Assembly: GCA_900618425.1 (NCBI GenBank)
Contig: UZAN01046721.1
Span: 3,631-20,451, forward strand
DNA from: Echinostoma caproni
Lineage: Eukaryota > Platyhelminthes > Trematoda > Plagiorchiida > Echinostomatidae
Length of the DNA: 16,821 nucleotides
Reading direction: 5' to 3'
A model generated the notes under the pieces. It was given only the letters and a program-made list of their open reading frames with translations. It did no database searches and had not been told where the DNA came from. Shown one piece after another: positions 1 through 8,245 of the stretch. The translations under genes and the position numbers were made by a program. Every line of letters begins with the position of its first letter. The stretch's first letter is position 1.

Positions 1-380
1 ATAACTTGATACCAGTGGGTTAAATGAATATCATTATAGATAAAGTTACGATTTTTAAGCAAGGAGCGGGGGTGTGAGAGATGTAATTAATGTTTAAGTT
101 TTACAAATGAAATTATGTTCAGCATGCAGGTCATTGGGTGTATGTGAATGGATGGATGTTGTGAGGAAATGGGTCACACCTTGAAGGTTAATGTCATAAA
201 TTGTGTATCAATCTGATAAAAAAGACACTCAATCACGAAATAAAATGGAGAGAACGTATGACAAGGACGTGGAAACAAGCAGAACGAACCTTTGACGAGC
301 AGTGTTGGAAGCCAAGGAAACTAGCTGACAATACAATATCTGGACACACGATTGGTCTCGGCCACTACTGTCCTGTGCAA
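1..380. other. No recognisable gene
   Basis: I see no recognisable coding domain in this stretch. One short open frame on the plus strand (201-395) starts plausibly but has no motif I know and runs into the pentamer repeat, so I do not call it a gene. If the purine tract at 508-516 marks the edge of an LTR, this stretch could be LTR sequence of the minus-strand BEL/Pao element. If the pentamer repeat is instead a retroposon tail, it could be the 3' untranslated part of a plus-strand non-LTR element. The sequence alone does not decide. Confidence 0.4.
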
Positions 381-405
381 ACTGAACTGAACTGAACTGA
401 ACTGA
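381..405. repeat. (ACTGA)5 pentanucleotide microsatellite
   Basis: Five perfect tandem copies of ACTGA. On the minus strand they read TCAGT and lie just downstream of a TATAAA sequence. Short tandem repeats are common as 3' tails of CR1/RTE-type retroposons, so a plus-strand retroposon ending here is one explanation. Simple slippage inside an LTR is another. Confidence 0.95.
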
Positions 406-413
406 AGCACGTG

Positions 414-419
414 TTTATA
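414..419 (-). promoter_or_regulatory. Possible TATA box of a BEL/Pao LTR
   Basis: The minus strand reads TATAAA here, about 90 bases inside the candidate 3' LTR start at 507. LTR retrotransposons often carry a TATA box in the U3 region. The hexamer alone is weak evidence in AT-rich DNA; only its position relative to the purine tract makes it worth noting. Confidence 0.25.
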
Positions 420-507
420 CAGGTGGGGTGAATATCACTGGGGCGGGTAAGTCAATATAATACAGGGCGGGTCTCCGCAACTCCATCAAGTAACCGCATA
501 GTAGTCA

Positions 508-516
508 TCTCCCTTC
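508..516 (-). other. Possible polypurine tract next to 3' LTR
   Basis: On the minus strand the sequence reads GAAGGGAGA followed directly by TG (507-506), only about 15 bases after the pol stop codon (531-533). A purine run abutting a TG dinucleotide just past the end of pol is the expected arrangement for the plus-strand primer site and the 5' edge of a 3' LTR. No second LTR copy is visible in the window to confirm the boundary, so the call is positional inference. Confidence 0.35.
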
Positions 517-530
517 AATAAACACACTCG

Positions 531-835
531 TCAAATATCGCGCACCTGTTCACTTGCAGATGTTTCCAATTTCACTGTTCTTACTTGTCCATCTGAGTTC
601 GTGTGGCTCTCTTTGACTACACCCAGCGGCCAGTTGTCGCGTTGTAGCTTTTCGTTGGCCATAAGGAAAACATCTCCAACCTTCAGCGACCGTTCTTCAT
701 GCAACCACTTCTGTCGAGCTTCAAGGGTTGGCAGGTACTTTCTTGTCCAACGCTTCNTCTTGTCCAACGCTTCCAAAACACCCCTGTCAGGTAGTTCGCA
801 TGTTTCCGACCAGAGGTATAGCAGCCACTAATACC
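531..835 (-). pseudogene. DUF5641-like C-terminus of BEL/Pao pol
   Basis: In a different frame from the integrase core, the minus strand reads GVFWKRWT, RKYLPTLEARQKWL, VGDVFLMANE, NWPLGVVKE and GQVRTVKLE, ending in TGA at 531-533. This is the small domain that closes BEL/Pao pol proteins (DUF5641 family), rich in beta strands and thought to bind DNA. Its start is disturbed by a single N at 757 flanked by an exact 16-base duplication, which repeats the KRWT codons. The duplication may be an assembly fault rather than a real mutation. The stop lies about 15 bases before the candidate polypurine tract. Confidence 0.82.
741..773. repeat. 16-bp direct duplication flanking a single N
   Basis: The 16 bases at 741-756 are repeated exactly at 758-773, separated only by one undetermined base at 757. 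The repeated unit lies inside the BEL/Pao C-terminal coding region and duplicates the codons for KRWT. The arrangement looks like two contig ends joined with an N without collapsing their overlap. Confidence 0.9.
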
Positions 836-1781
836 TTTGGCATATGTAGTCCATCATTGAACCTCAATAGCAGTAGGTCACTCGGAGTTAGTGCCAGTCC
901 TTGCAGGTCATCGCTGGTGATAAGTACAAGCGGTCGGTTGTTGAGTACCCCTTCAGCATCTACCAGAAATGTACCCAAAGTTTCATGGCCCGGCACCTGT
1001 TTTTCACATAATGCTGACAATATTTTTCATACTGACCGTACAAGCCATTCCCAAACGCCTCCGTGGTGACTGCTGTACGGTGGGCTGAAGTGCCATTGGG
1101 TTCTAGATGGCGACAGTCAGTCTTGCAGGGCGCATTGGTCTAACCGCATCAACCAGTTACTCAACTCCTTTTGTGCACCGACGAAATTGGACCCGTTGTC
1201 GGAGTACACATTCGATGGGTTGCATCGTCTACCCACAAATCTCTGCCAGGCCATAAGAAAGGAGTCGGTCGACATGCTGTGCACAGTCTCTATATGCCAG
1301 AGCTCGTGACTGAAGGTAGGTCATCAGGCATCCATACCGTTTCTCGACGTCTTTTGTCTGTCCCAAAGTGGCCCGAAGTAGTCCACTCCAGTTTCGGCGA
1401 AGGGCCACGAACCTGGTCGTACTCGGGAACTTGGTAACGAGGCCATCAGTTGTTTGCTGAATGTGGCATTATGCCGACGACAAAAGAGACAGTTGCTCAC
1501 GATGCGCTTCACCGTAGCTCTCCCTTTCACTATCCAAAACCGACGGCGAATCGTAGTGGGTATTTGTTTCTCCCAGTATGACCTTCCTGTATGTGAATAT
1601 GTATGATGAGTGTGTGCTTGATGTGGTTGTTGTTGGGCAAGATGATGGGATGTTTAGCATCAAAGTCCAACTCAGAGTTTGTCAATCTACCGCATACTCT
1701 CGGCAAACCATCTACCAATATTGGACATAGTCTTAGAAGACAACTGCAACGTAATGCACGTCGGTCGGAATCACGGTTCAC
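787..1781 (-). pseudogene. BEL/Pao integrase, DDE triad kept but frame broken
   Basis: The integrase inserts the element's cDNA. The N-terminal part (1530-1781) reads LCPILVDGLPRVCGRL, DFDAKHPIILP and the His pair HIHIQEGH. After a frame change the Cys pair CLFC (about 1485) follows, forming an HHCC zinc finger. The core keeps all three acidic residues: Asp in GVDYFGPL (1381-1383), Asp in YSDNGSNFVGA (1198-1200) and Glu in SHHGGVWE (1048-1050). Two frame changes lie between the first and second Asp (about 1345-1290). In-frame TGA codons sit at 1117-1119 and 1027-1029, the former at a position that is often Arg in relatives, so CpG decay is plausible. The domain continues through VLNNRPLV and LTPSDLLLL to 787. 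Confidence 0.88.
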
Positions 1782-2163
1782 TTGCCTAACCTCTGAAGCT
1801 CCGACGGGAAGGCTTGTGATTGAACTATGCGAACAACATCAGATTCTGCTGTTTTCAATTCAGTTGGAACGATGGGCCCAATATTCGAGGTATCGTCATG
1901 TCGGAGTGCTCTCAGGATAACGAGTTTTCGTTTGCATCTGGTCCACCAGACAACCACCCTCAGCACCTTCGTCCATCGTGAAAAACGATTCAGTTTCTGC
2001 AGTAAGATGTTGGTTGAAGCAGCGATTAATGTAACGGTCCTCTTAGTCTCCAGTAACTCTGTTGCAACAGGTGAAATCTGAGTGTTCAGTCATTCGCTGG
2101 GATGGCCTGTCAAGAAAGCCGATCCATGTAACCATCATTTTATTTTTCCCAAGTTCAGTACAC
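1778..2163 (-). pseudogene. BEL/Pao pol linker between RNase H and integrase
   Basis: The minus strand keeps recognisable but frame-scattered pieces: DHTADHRSIGVLNLGK (about 2150-2200), a stretch reading VTLIAASTNILLQKLNRFS (about 1980-2040), and then RVVVWWTRCKRKLVILRA with the downstream AESDVVRIVQSQAFPSEL (1778-1966). These pieces correspond to the region between RNase H and integrase in animal BEL/Pao elements, where a helical segment with a VQ.QAFP motif precedes the integrase zinc-binding domain. No catalytic function is known for it. At least two frame changes are needed to read it through. Confidence 0.75.
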
Positions 2164-2624
2164 CTATGGAGCGGTGGTCGGCTGTATGGTCACAGGACAT
2201 TTTGTGCCGCCATTGACACACCTTCGTTTCTTCGCGGATGACAGCCAACCGGTTGGCAACAAATGTGCTGAAGCGCGTCCGTACATTGCTAACATAGAAA
2301 GAATCATAGTGGAATCAGTCCAGTAGGTTGCGGTCCATTCAATTGAGTTAAAACATCTTTTGATCACCTTTGCTACCCTCACGGCTAATACTGCTGCGGC
2401 CAGTTCTAGCCGAGGTATTGAGACTGCCTTTAGAGGAGCGACTCTGGCCTTTGCGAACGAAAAACTGCTATGCCTCCTTCCTCCTGGCCGAGACGAGCAA
2501 CTGTAGGCCACCACCTCGTATCCCACCTCCGACGCGTTCGAAGAAACGTGTAACTCACTGTGCTCTTCTGTGTGCCTTCCTGGTATGGAACGAGGGAGTC
2601 GTATGTCGCCCAGCTTGGATAGGC
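2164..2624 (-). pseudogene. BEL/Pao RNase H domain, first catalytic Asp lost
   Basis: After a frame change from the RT connection, the frame reads GDIRLPRSIPG, ELHVSSNASEVGYEVVAY, KARVAPLKAVSIPRLELAAA and YWTDSTMILS. These match the RNase H of BEL/Pao pol, which degrades RNA in RNA:DNA hybrids. Two catalytic positions survive: the Glu of RLELAAA and the Asp of TDS (2314-2316). The first, normally Asp in a DAS motif, is Asn here (SNAS, codon 2536-2538). The frame breaks again near 2200 before the usual end of the domain (related elements end near an ADDASRG-like motif). Confidence 0.85.
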
Positions 2625-3405
2625 TCAGCCACCAGCCCTTGCCAGGTCTCGTGATCCACCTCGCATTTCATTCCAAGTAACCTTCTTTCTACACAGATCC
2701 TGCAGCAGAATCTTGCATAGCGGTAGCCACGGTGCCACGAACCCCATTGGATCGTGAAGGCTGGCCAAAGAAGACAGAATTCCTCTGCGAGTCACTGTCG
2801 TCTCAGGTAACTGGAGTTGGACGAAAAACTCGTCGTTCTCTGAATCTCGTTGCACACCAAGTGCTCTATCTGTTGGCACCGGACTCCCCTGTATTTCACG
2901 GAGACTCGGTGACCGCTCATCAACTGGGATGCAATCGATTCCATGACGACTGTTGGACATCCACTTGGTGAACTTGAACCCTCCCATGAGCAGTAGCTTG
3001 GATAAATCCCTAATGTGTCGAACTGCTTCCGCAATCAAAGGATCCTAGGAAGTCGTCCACATAAAAATTATGTTCAACACAGGAGCCCACCGGGGTTTCG
3101 AAATGCTGAGCAAATTTGTTCGCGGTCGTTTCTAACGTAAAGTTTGCACGGAAGGGAGAGAATATCGCGCCAAAAGGGGGCACCGTCATTCGATACTCCT
3201 GGGCAGGTCCGTTTAGGTCTCCATCCGGCCACCACCACAACCGCAGAGCGTCCCTTTGCCCTTCGGGGACTTTAACCTGCATGAATATCTCCTCGATATT
3301 AGCCGCTACCGCAACTGACCTCAGACTAAAACTGCACAGCACCTCAATCGGCGGAGTCGTCAGGTCTGGGCCTTGTAGTGGACGGTCAATTCAATTGATC
3401 AAGAT
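2625..3405 (-). pseudogene. BEL/Pao reverse transcriptase domain, frameshifted
   Basis: Homology begins near 3400 with LQGPDLTTPP and continues through NIEEIF (motif A region), WWWPDGDL, EYRMTVPPFG, SPFRANF and the catalytic box FYVDDFLGS. The YVDD codons lie at 3052-3063, and both aspartates of the box are kept. Shortly after the box (about 3010-3038) the reading frame shifts, and the thumb/connection region continues as AEAVRHIRDLSKLL, KWMSNSR, RALGVQRDSEND and RRGILSSLASLHDP (to 2625). A TGA precedes the RT near 3398, where homology also fades. In motif A the aspartate expected just before IEE is asparagine (ANIEE), so one catalytic carboxylate is probably lost. Product: RNA-dependent DNA polymerase, now inactive. 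Confidence 0.9.
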
Positions 3406-3424
3406 CCTATGGGTTAATATCGTC

Positions 3425-3840
3425 TTCCCGAGCAGGGATTCACTCCCCCTGGGGGTTGCTTATCGCTTCCCCATCAAGCGCACAGGAGGAATGTCAATTA
3501 CTTCTCACTTAGCTTCGCGACCTCTGTCCCACCTGCACTTTCTCACACCTTCTTATCTTGGGCGACTTGAACACCCCGGATATCGACTCTCCCAGATGCC
3601 CCTCCAGAGATAGAAGTTTTGGTGCACCCCTTATAAATCTCTTCAACGAACACTCGCAGTACCAACACGCAGTATCTCCCACGAGATGCCGCGTCGGCAA
3701 CGTCCCTTTTTGCTTGATCTTGCGATTACCAACGAATGACACAAGATCGACATGATCTCGTACCAAAGTCCTGTTGATAAAAGCGATCACCTCTTGCTTT
3801 CCTTTGACTATATTATCTGCAGGACAACTAGCAGGCCCTC
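3425..3840 (+). pseudogene. Endonuclease fragment of copy 1
   Basis: The C-terminal half of an apurinic-like endonuclease, the enzyme that nicks target DNA to prime reverse transcription. Visible pieces are GVAYR (about 3455), SPSSAQEE with an in-frame TAG soon after, LLILGDLNTPDID (GDLN at 3561-3572), LINLFNEHSQYQH, and KSDHLLLSFDY (SDH at 3782-3790). The SDH catalytic Asp/His pair is intact here, unlike in the other two endonucleases of this window. The frame changes at least twice, near 3465 and between 3720 and 3752. The N-terminal half (N and E catalytic residues) is absent. Confidence 0.82.
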
Positions 3841-4539
3841 TTCCAGAATGCTACTTTCCTTCAAAAGGGCCGATTTTGTTCTCTTACGAGAATTCCTGGC
3901 CACCAAGCTGGGATTCTGCAATATTGATACTGACCCAAACACCCTAATGAGTTGCTCGAGAGTTTAATTCACGAGGCGGACCACCTGTTTATTCCTAGAG
4001 TTCAATCTGTATCTGACCATAAGCCTCCCCTACCCCGGTACATTCGGCACCTAATGGACGAGCGGGCCCGTTCATTAGTTAGACTGAAATGTACTGGGCT
4101 CGAGGCTGATGCTGTCGAGTTCAAGCGAATCCACAACTTATGTAGGCAGAGAGTTAGGAAATCTCACAATAGACAACAGAAAGCAATTCTTGTTCGTACT
4201 AGAAGTAACCTTAATTATTTATTTAAGTCACTCCGCCGTAAAAGGCAACCACTCTGCTCGACACTAGCCCTCAAGCTAGCTGATGGCTCTCCTGTAACCT
4301 CCTCTGCTCAGGTAGCAGAGATCTTCCGGTCTCATTATGAATCCACCTTTAACTTTCCTCCTGTTTCTTCCCACCCCAATCTTCCCTCTCTTAATGCACC
4401 GCCTCCATTAGAACATTTCCTCATTCATCCAGGGAAGACCGAATCACTCCTCAAATCCCTGAATCCCTTTAGTTCGATGGAACCAGGCGGCATACACCCT
4501 CGAATGTTAAAAGAAGCCTCCTCGGTTCTTGCCCCGTAG
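3841..4539 (+). pseudogene. ORF2 linker and RT N-terminus of copy 1
   Basis: From 3952 the frame stays open to 4539. It reads through a basic linker (RHLMDERARSLVRLK, FKRIHNLCRQRVRKS), FKSLRRKR, LKLADGSPVTSSAQVAEIF and FRSHYESTF, then the start of the RT at LLKSLNPF and GGIHPRMLKEASSVLAP. These are the usual steps between endonuclease and palm in CR1-like ORF2. The stop falls directly where the next RT segment should begin. What follows at 4540 corresponds to a point roughly 30-35 residues further on, so a deletion of about 100 bases is likely. Confidence 0.8.
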
Positions 4540-5130
4540 TAGTTATAGACCCATCTGCGTGACTAGCGTGCCCAGCAAGGTCTTTTCACGGGTCTTAACA
4601 AGGGCAATTCTAAAACGCTTAACAGACAATCAGCTTCATTCTCAAACTCAACACGACTTTCTCCCTGGCAGATCCTGCATCTCTATTATGCTCTCTGTCA
4701 TGAACAGTCTAACATAAGCCCATGATTTTGGCTTGATTCCTCAAGCAACCTTCATTGATTTTGCAAAAGCTTTCGATCATGTCCCCCGCGCTCCCTTACT
4801 CTATAACCTCGAGTCATATGGCCTCAGTGGCAGACTCCTCGCCCTTCTTCGGGACTTTCTCACGAACCGCACCTTCTCGGTTTGCTTAAGTTCATCGCTC
4901 TCATCTGACTCTTCCATTTCTACCGGAGTGCCGCAAGGTTCCGTCCCTGGCCCCCTTCTCTTTTATATAATAATGGCCTGCCACACAGGATCGGAGTCAA
5001 CGTGACAATGTACGCTGGTGATGTGACAATTTGCGGCACCGACCCTGTGGCTGTTCAGTCAGCAATGGATTCAGTCGGAGACTGGTCTACGGTCCGAAAT
5101 CTACCAATAAACGACGAAAAATAGGTCAGT
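4540..5130 (+). pseudogene. Reverse transcriptase palm of copy 1, YAGD box
   Basis: The RT resumes at SSYRPICVTSVPSKVFSRVL, then QHDFLPGRSC, motif A FIDFAKAFDHVP (catalytic Asp at 4757-4759) and motif B TGVPQGSVPGPLLF (4922-4954). After a frame change near 4965, NGLPHRIGVNVTMY is followed by the catalytic box, which reads YAGD (5011-5022) rather than YADD. The first of the two metal-binding aspartates is therefore glycine, which should abolish polymerase activity. A TAA lies between QHDFLPGRSC and motif A (about 4715), and a TAG near 5122 interrupts the thumb. Confidence 0.87.
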
Positions 5131-5795
5131 ATGCCGTTTGGAAGGTTTCCCGTACATAGATTCAGGGCTAACGCTTCCACGCTCATGGAGAGCGTAGAAC
5201 ACCACAACGTCCTTGGTTTCTGGCTGACCAGGTCACTTTCGTTCACTTACCACCAACAAAAGCTAGTAGAGCAGCCTTTCGTGTTCTTAACTTCCTATGA
5301 CGCTCATTTCCCAGAATAGATAGAGATGGCTTTCAGCTTCTATATAGCACGTACGTCCGACCCTTACTGGAATACGGGAGTCAAATTGCCCACTCCCGCC
5401 TGGTGGGCGATTGTACGGCCCTGGAGCGTGTACAACGGAGGACGATAAAACTTGTGCATGGCTTGTCCTCCACCCATTACCTAACACGCCTTTCCATCTT
5501 GAACCTGTACCCTCTTGAAACCTGCCGGATAAGAGGTACCATCTTCCTATTGTACAATCTCTTCAATTCCGGCAGGGTCGATGACTTCTTTGTGCGCACT
5601 AGTATGGATAATCTTCGTGGGCATAGCATGAAAATCTTCAAACCGCGTGCCCGTACACTGGTCCGTCTGTGCTCTTTCACCCACAGGGTCATTCCTCTTT
5701 GGAATAGCCTCCCCGAAGAAGTAGTTAATGCCCCCACAAGATCCGCTTTCAGAAGGAATTTAGACATGTATCTTGGCCTAATCCTTGAAAGGTGA
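5131..5795 (+). pseudogene. ORF2 C-terminal domain of copy 1
   Basis: The thumb and C-terminal region follow as FGRFPVHRF, VLGFWLTRSLSF, LLYSTYVRPLLEYGS, LERVQRRTIKLVHGL, YPLETCRIRGT, LRGHSMKIF and FTHRVIPLWNSLPEEVVNAP, ending with TGA after about 130 open codons (5403-5795). The WNSLP..VV motif near the C-terminus is common at the end of CR1-like and Jockey-like ORF2 proteins. The frame changes around 5300. The stop at 5793-5795 looks like the natural end of ORF2, because it falls a few residues past the conserved tail. Confidence 0.82.
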
Positions 5796-6022
5796 ACACC
5801 TCCCTGCCTCCCAGCGTTATACATATCATGTTCAGGGTTTTTCCTGTACTTCCCGATTTATTGCACTGCATGCAGATACTGCACCCCTTTTCCCCTCCTC
5901 TTACCTCATTTCGGGTGACCTTCTTGTACAAACAGGACGCGAACTCACTATAACTATCTTACATTCGCCCCCAGGAGAAACCTTGGAAACTACTAAGTTC
6001 CGGGACCATTGGGCCTAGCCTC
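5796..6022 (+). other. Probable 3' untranslated region of copy 1 and junction
   Basis: No coding homology that I can defend. The first part is presumably the 3' untranslated region of copy 1. I see no poly(A) and no simple tandem tail, so the exact 3' end cannot be placed. By 6022 the sequence belongs to the linker of a minus-strand element, so the two copies face each other tail to tail. Confidence 0.5.
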
Positions 6023-6360
6023 TCACCCATTTATTACTTCAAGATTTCGGTTTCTACGCTTGATAGCCTTGTCTATCGCCACTCGCCACCAAATCGGTTT
6101 GGTTAGGTGTCGTCTGGGTTTCAAGGGCGCGAATTCGTCTTGGAATATGTGCAGCGACTTCCTAATTACTCCCCATAGCCCTTCGATGCTGGTTACTTTG
6201 TCGTCCCAGGCTGGTTGGGCTGCTCTGTTACGGTGGAGATCTATGTTCCTTGTTCCAATGTTTCTAGCCATTTTAGTGGTAGCTTTCGAATGATGCATGC
6301 AGAATGTAAGTTTCATGCATACATGAGCACTCTTACCTAACGGTGGCCTCAACTTCAATT
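6023..6360 (-). pseudogene. Endonuclease end and ORF2 linker of copy 2
   Basis: After a frame change from the upstream endonuclease (somewhere in 6410-6450), the frame reads LLLDLAITKNPADVIELKLRP, then PPLGKSAHVCMKL, a linker with IGTRNIDLHRNRAAQPAW, and APLKPRRHLTKPIWWRVAI followed by KAIKRRNR. The WW.. segment followed by a basic stretch is the usual spacer between endonuclease and RT in CR1-like ORF2. The motif GKS-D-H of active enzymes reads GKSAH here (6323-6331), so the catalytic Asp is Ala. Homology stops at about 6023. Confidence 0.82.
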
Positions 6361-6409
6361 CTATGACATCCGCAGGGTTCTTCGTAATCGCCAGATCTAG
6401 TAGTAAGGG

Positions 6410-6970
6410 AGGCAGCCCATTCTGTATCTGGTGTTTTCTTTTACGTTTTACCTCATTGCCTTTTCATAGAACCACTCCAGGAATACCTCTTCCTGTGTTC
6501 CTGATTGGCTGGTTTCAAGCTCCCAATCAACATTTGGCATGTTGAAATCACCCACTATCAAAGTCTTGCCGGGTTCCTTCACCAGGTCTGTAAGGACGCG
6601 AAGGAGGTTAATGTTCTTTTTACTACTCGAACTAGGAGACCGGTAGATGCATGTCAAGTTTACCTTACTCCTCGGAAGGAACAGTGTGACAGTGCATACT
6701 TGAAGATGCCTACTGCATACCCTGACCCGGGATTCGGGGTGGCTTATGCTCTCCATAATGAAGATGGCTACTCCCCCTCTCAGACGGTCATGCTCTCTGT
6801 ATTGCCTGTAAATTTTATAGCGCTTTTGAAAGACTCGGGTTACGTGGTCCTTCCTGGATAACCAAGTTTCGTTGACCGCAACTACCCCTGAGCCGCATTC
6901 ACCGGTCACCTTAAAGGGTTCCATCCATTTGTTACGTATGGTACATGCAATGGTGTATGACACCACTTCT
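6410..6970 (-). pseudogene. APE-type endonuclease of copy 2, N-terminal two thirds
   Basis: An uninterrupted minus-strand stretch of about 170 codons (6448-6966). It contains SYTIACTIRNKW (normally a TNAR-like motif), VVAVNETWLS with the catalytic Glu at 6868-6870, RGGVAIFI, CIYRSPSSSS and LIVGDFNMPNVDWEL (GDFN at 6541-6552). The fold is that of the AP-endonuclease family; the enzyme nicks chromosomal DNA for target-primed reverse transcription. The frame breaks after EWFYEK near 6448. This is the longest clean coding piece of copy 2. The N-terminal Asn lies in a degraded motif, so activity is doubtful even apart from the lost Asp downstream. Confidence 0.88.
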
Positions 6971-7025
6971 TCCGCTCTGCTTCCTTCGTTTTCTATGATG
7001 CGTAGGATTTTTGGTGCCTCGGGAA

Positions 7026-8004
7026 CTAAACTCCAGGGGACGCGGAGTATCTTGCAGTCAAAGGCGGTTTTCTGGGCATAGTTCTCGATGCCTCATCCGG
7101 CCTGACGCCATACCTGCCTTTTGTTGTCTGGGCTGTTGCTACTGCCTTGGCTAGCACTTTATCCCTAACGGCCTCACTATAAAACTGGACTAGGATTGGC
7201 CGCGCCATGGGTGTCCCGGATTTCGCGAGCTGGGGTTTCTATACACCAATTCGGTGGACCCGCTCAAGAGACACGGGGAGTGGCACCCCTACTATTCGCA
7301 GTACGTCGAGCACTCACCGTCTCTCCATGTCCTTTCGAGCCTTAAACCCCCTAGTGAGAGGTTCGTCATGATTCATAGTCAGGAGTTGACAGGCCGCACT
7401 CCTTTCCATGTTATTAACTTATCTTTCGAGGACCCTTACCTTGTTAGCTAGAAGTGGGGCAATCAGTGGGGCCTTGCACCTTGTGGATAGGCTTCATATC
7501 GCTAGCCACAATATTTCTTGATTTCAGCTTTGAAATCACTGCTCTGCGCTGTGGTATGTTTAGTTTGTGATTGGGAGTGGAGGTTGCTAACGCACCGTCC
7601 CCTCCGGAATTCGACTTGCTATTTCCTGGGTTTAGCGTTTTCAGACCAACACCCTTGATCAAAGCCGGTGCACCTACGTTTGCTTCCCATTTTTTCGCAG
7701 CTAAAACTTCGGCTTACTTCTTCGCTCTTTCTCAAGTGGCAAGTGCATCACCCTGCACTGCTACTGGTGTGCTTTGTGATGAGACTACCGCTGGTTGTGC
7801 CATAACCAGCGCATTTTTGGCTGCCCAAAAGCAATGAGGACAAACCCATTGTAACCCTGCGCTTTGACAATGCAACGTGTTATGTTCTGATTTGAGACCA
7901 GAGCATTTCTCAAGCGCCCACTTGTGGCACACATTGCATTCTATACCTTTTATGACGTGCTTCCCACAACTAACGCTGAGACATGGAAACGCTGCTCGGG
8001 GCAT
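7026..8004 (-). pseudogene. ORF1 of copy 2: PHD-type finger plus RRM-like domain
   Basis: The likely start is the ATG at 8002-8004 (MPRAAFPC), because the zinc finger follows within a few residues as in the other ORF1 copies. The finger reads CLSVSCGK, IECNVCHKWALEKCSG and LQWVCPHC. It resembles a PHD finger, but the His expected in the W-H-x-x-C step is Ala (KWALEKC). Two in-frame stops (about 7700-7735) precede a low-complexity linker (SKSNSGGDG, RRAVISKLKSRNI; 7444-7662). A further frame change leads to an RRM-like region: VLDVLRIVGVPLPV, RVHRIGV, then ARPILVQFYSEAVRDKVLA and RYGVRPDEA (7026-7313). PHD fingers are known in ORF1 proteins of CR1-like elements; the protein probably binds the element RNA. 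Confidence 0.8.
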
Positions 8005-8224
8005 GTCAAAAACGACCGATAAAAGGCGTAATACAAAAACGAGTTGGAGCACCTGGGAAACTTCAAACGCACAGTGTAGAAACCGATGCCGAAAACTAAC
8101 ACAGTATATGTAATGCGGCTTTCTAAGAGGTAGCAGCGAATACACTTAACGAACGTCTAGACAACTTTACAATATCATAAGATATTTCACGGAAATATTA
8201 CCAAAAGGATGTTCTAGGAGAGCA

Positions 8225-8245
8225 CTTCAAAATTTCAAACCGCTC
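8225..8245 (-). promoter_or_regulatory. Shared leader motif upstream of ORF1 (copy 2)
   Basis: On the minus strand this reads GAGCGGTTTGAAATTTTG followed by AAG, about 220 bases upstream of the ORF1 start. Fifteen bases (GGTTTGAAATTTTGA) are identical to the motif at 13609-13630 upstream of another ORF1, and a diverged form lies at 10027-10049. Placement upstream of ORF1 in all three cases suggests a conserved 5' leader or internal promoter element. Confidence 0.5.

Larger units (their letters stand above)
508..3405 (-). mobile_element. BEL/Pao LTR retrotransposon, degenerate, 5' part missing
   Basis: Read on the minus strand, the domains run in the usual BEL/Pao order: RT, RNase H, linker, zinc-binding and DDE integrase, and a DUF5641-like C-terminus. 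Gag and protease are absent: homology starts near the LQGPDL motif of the RT (about 3400) and is replaced upstream by a plus-strand non-LTR element. The pol frame changes several times and carries internal stops, so the copy is dead. Elements of this group reverse-transcribe RNA in particles and integrate the cDNA with a DDE enzyme. The family call rests on the RT (FYVDD box, NFYVDDFLGS), the linker, and the SDNGSNFVGA and SHHGGVWE integrase motifs, all typical of animal BEL/Pao pol. Confidence 0.9.
3425..5795 (+). mobile_element. CR1-like non-LTR retrotransposon (copy 1), 5' truncated
   Basis: A plus-strand ORF2 remnant with the order APE-type endonuclease, linker, RT and C-terminal domain. 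ORF1 and the first part of the endonuclease are missing, as expected from incomplete reverse transcription at insertion. Coding homology starts next to the broken upstream end of the minus-strand BEL/Pao pol, suggesting insertion into, or deletion next to, that element. Several frameshifts, in-frame stops and a missing RT segment make it non-functional. The assignment to a CR1/Jockey-like clade rests on the domain order, the GDLN/SDH endonuclease motifs and the WNSLP-containing C-terminus. The exact clade would need a tree. Confidence 0.85.

Noticed and set aside
201..395. Plus-strand 64-codon open frame
   Set aside because: No motif, ends inside the ACTGA repeat, and length is within chance expectation.
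3116..3613. Plus-strand open frame of 165 codons
   Set aside because: Lies opposite the BEL/Pao RT and then crosses into the copy 1 endonuclease in a wrong frame; a shadow, not a gene.
5885..5945. Minus-strand YKKVTRNEVRGG resembles CRKKVTWNEMRGG of the BEL/Pao RT connection at 2650-2700
   Set aside because: About 22 of 31 bases match, but similarity does not extend on either side in any frame, and a BEL fragment from this position is not expected here. Treated as chance.
6505..6861. Plus-strand open frame of 118 codons
   Set aside because: Exactly opposite the copy 2 endonuclease, which has clear ETWL, YRSP and GDFN motifs on the minus strand.
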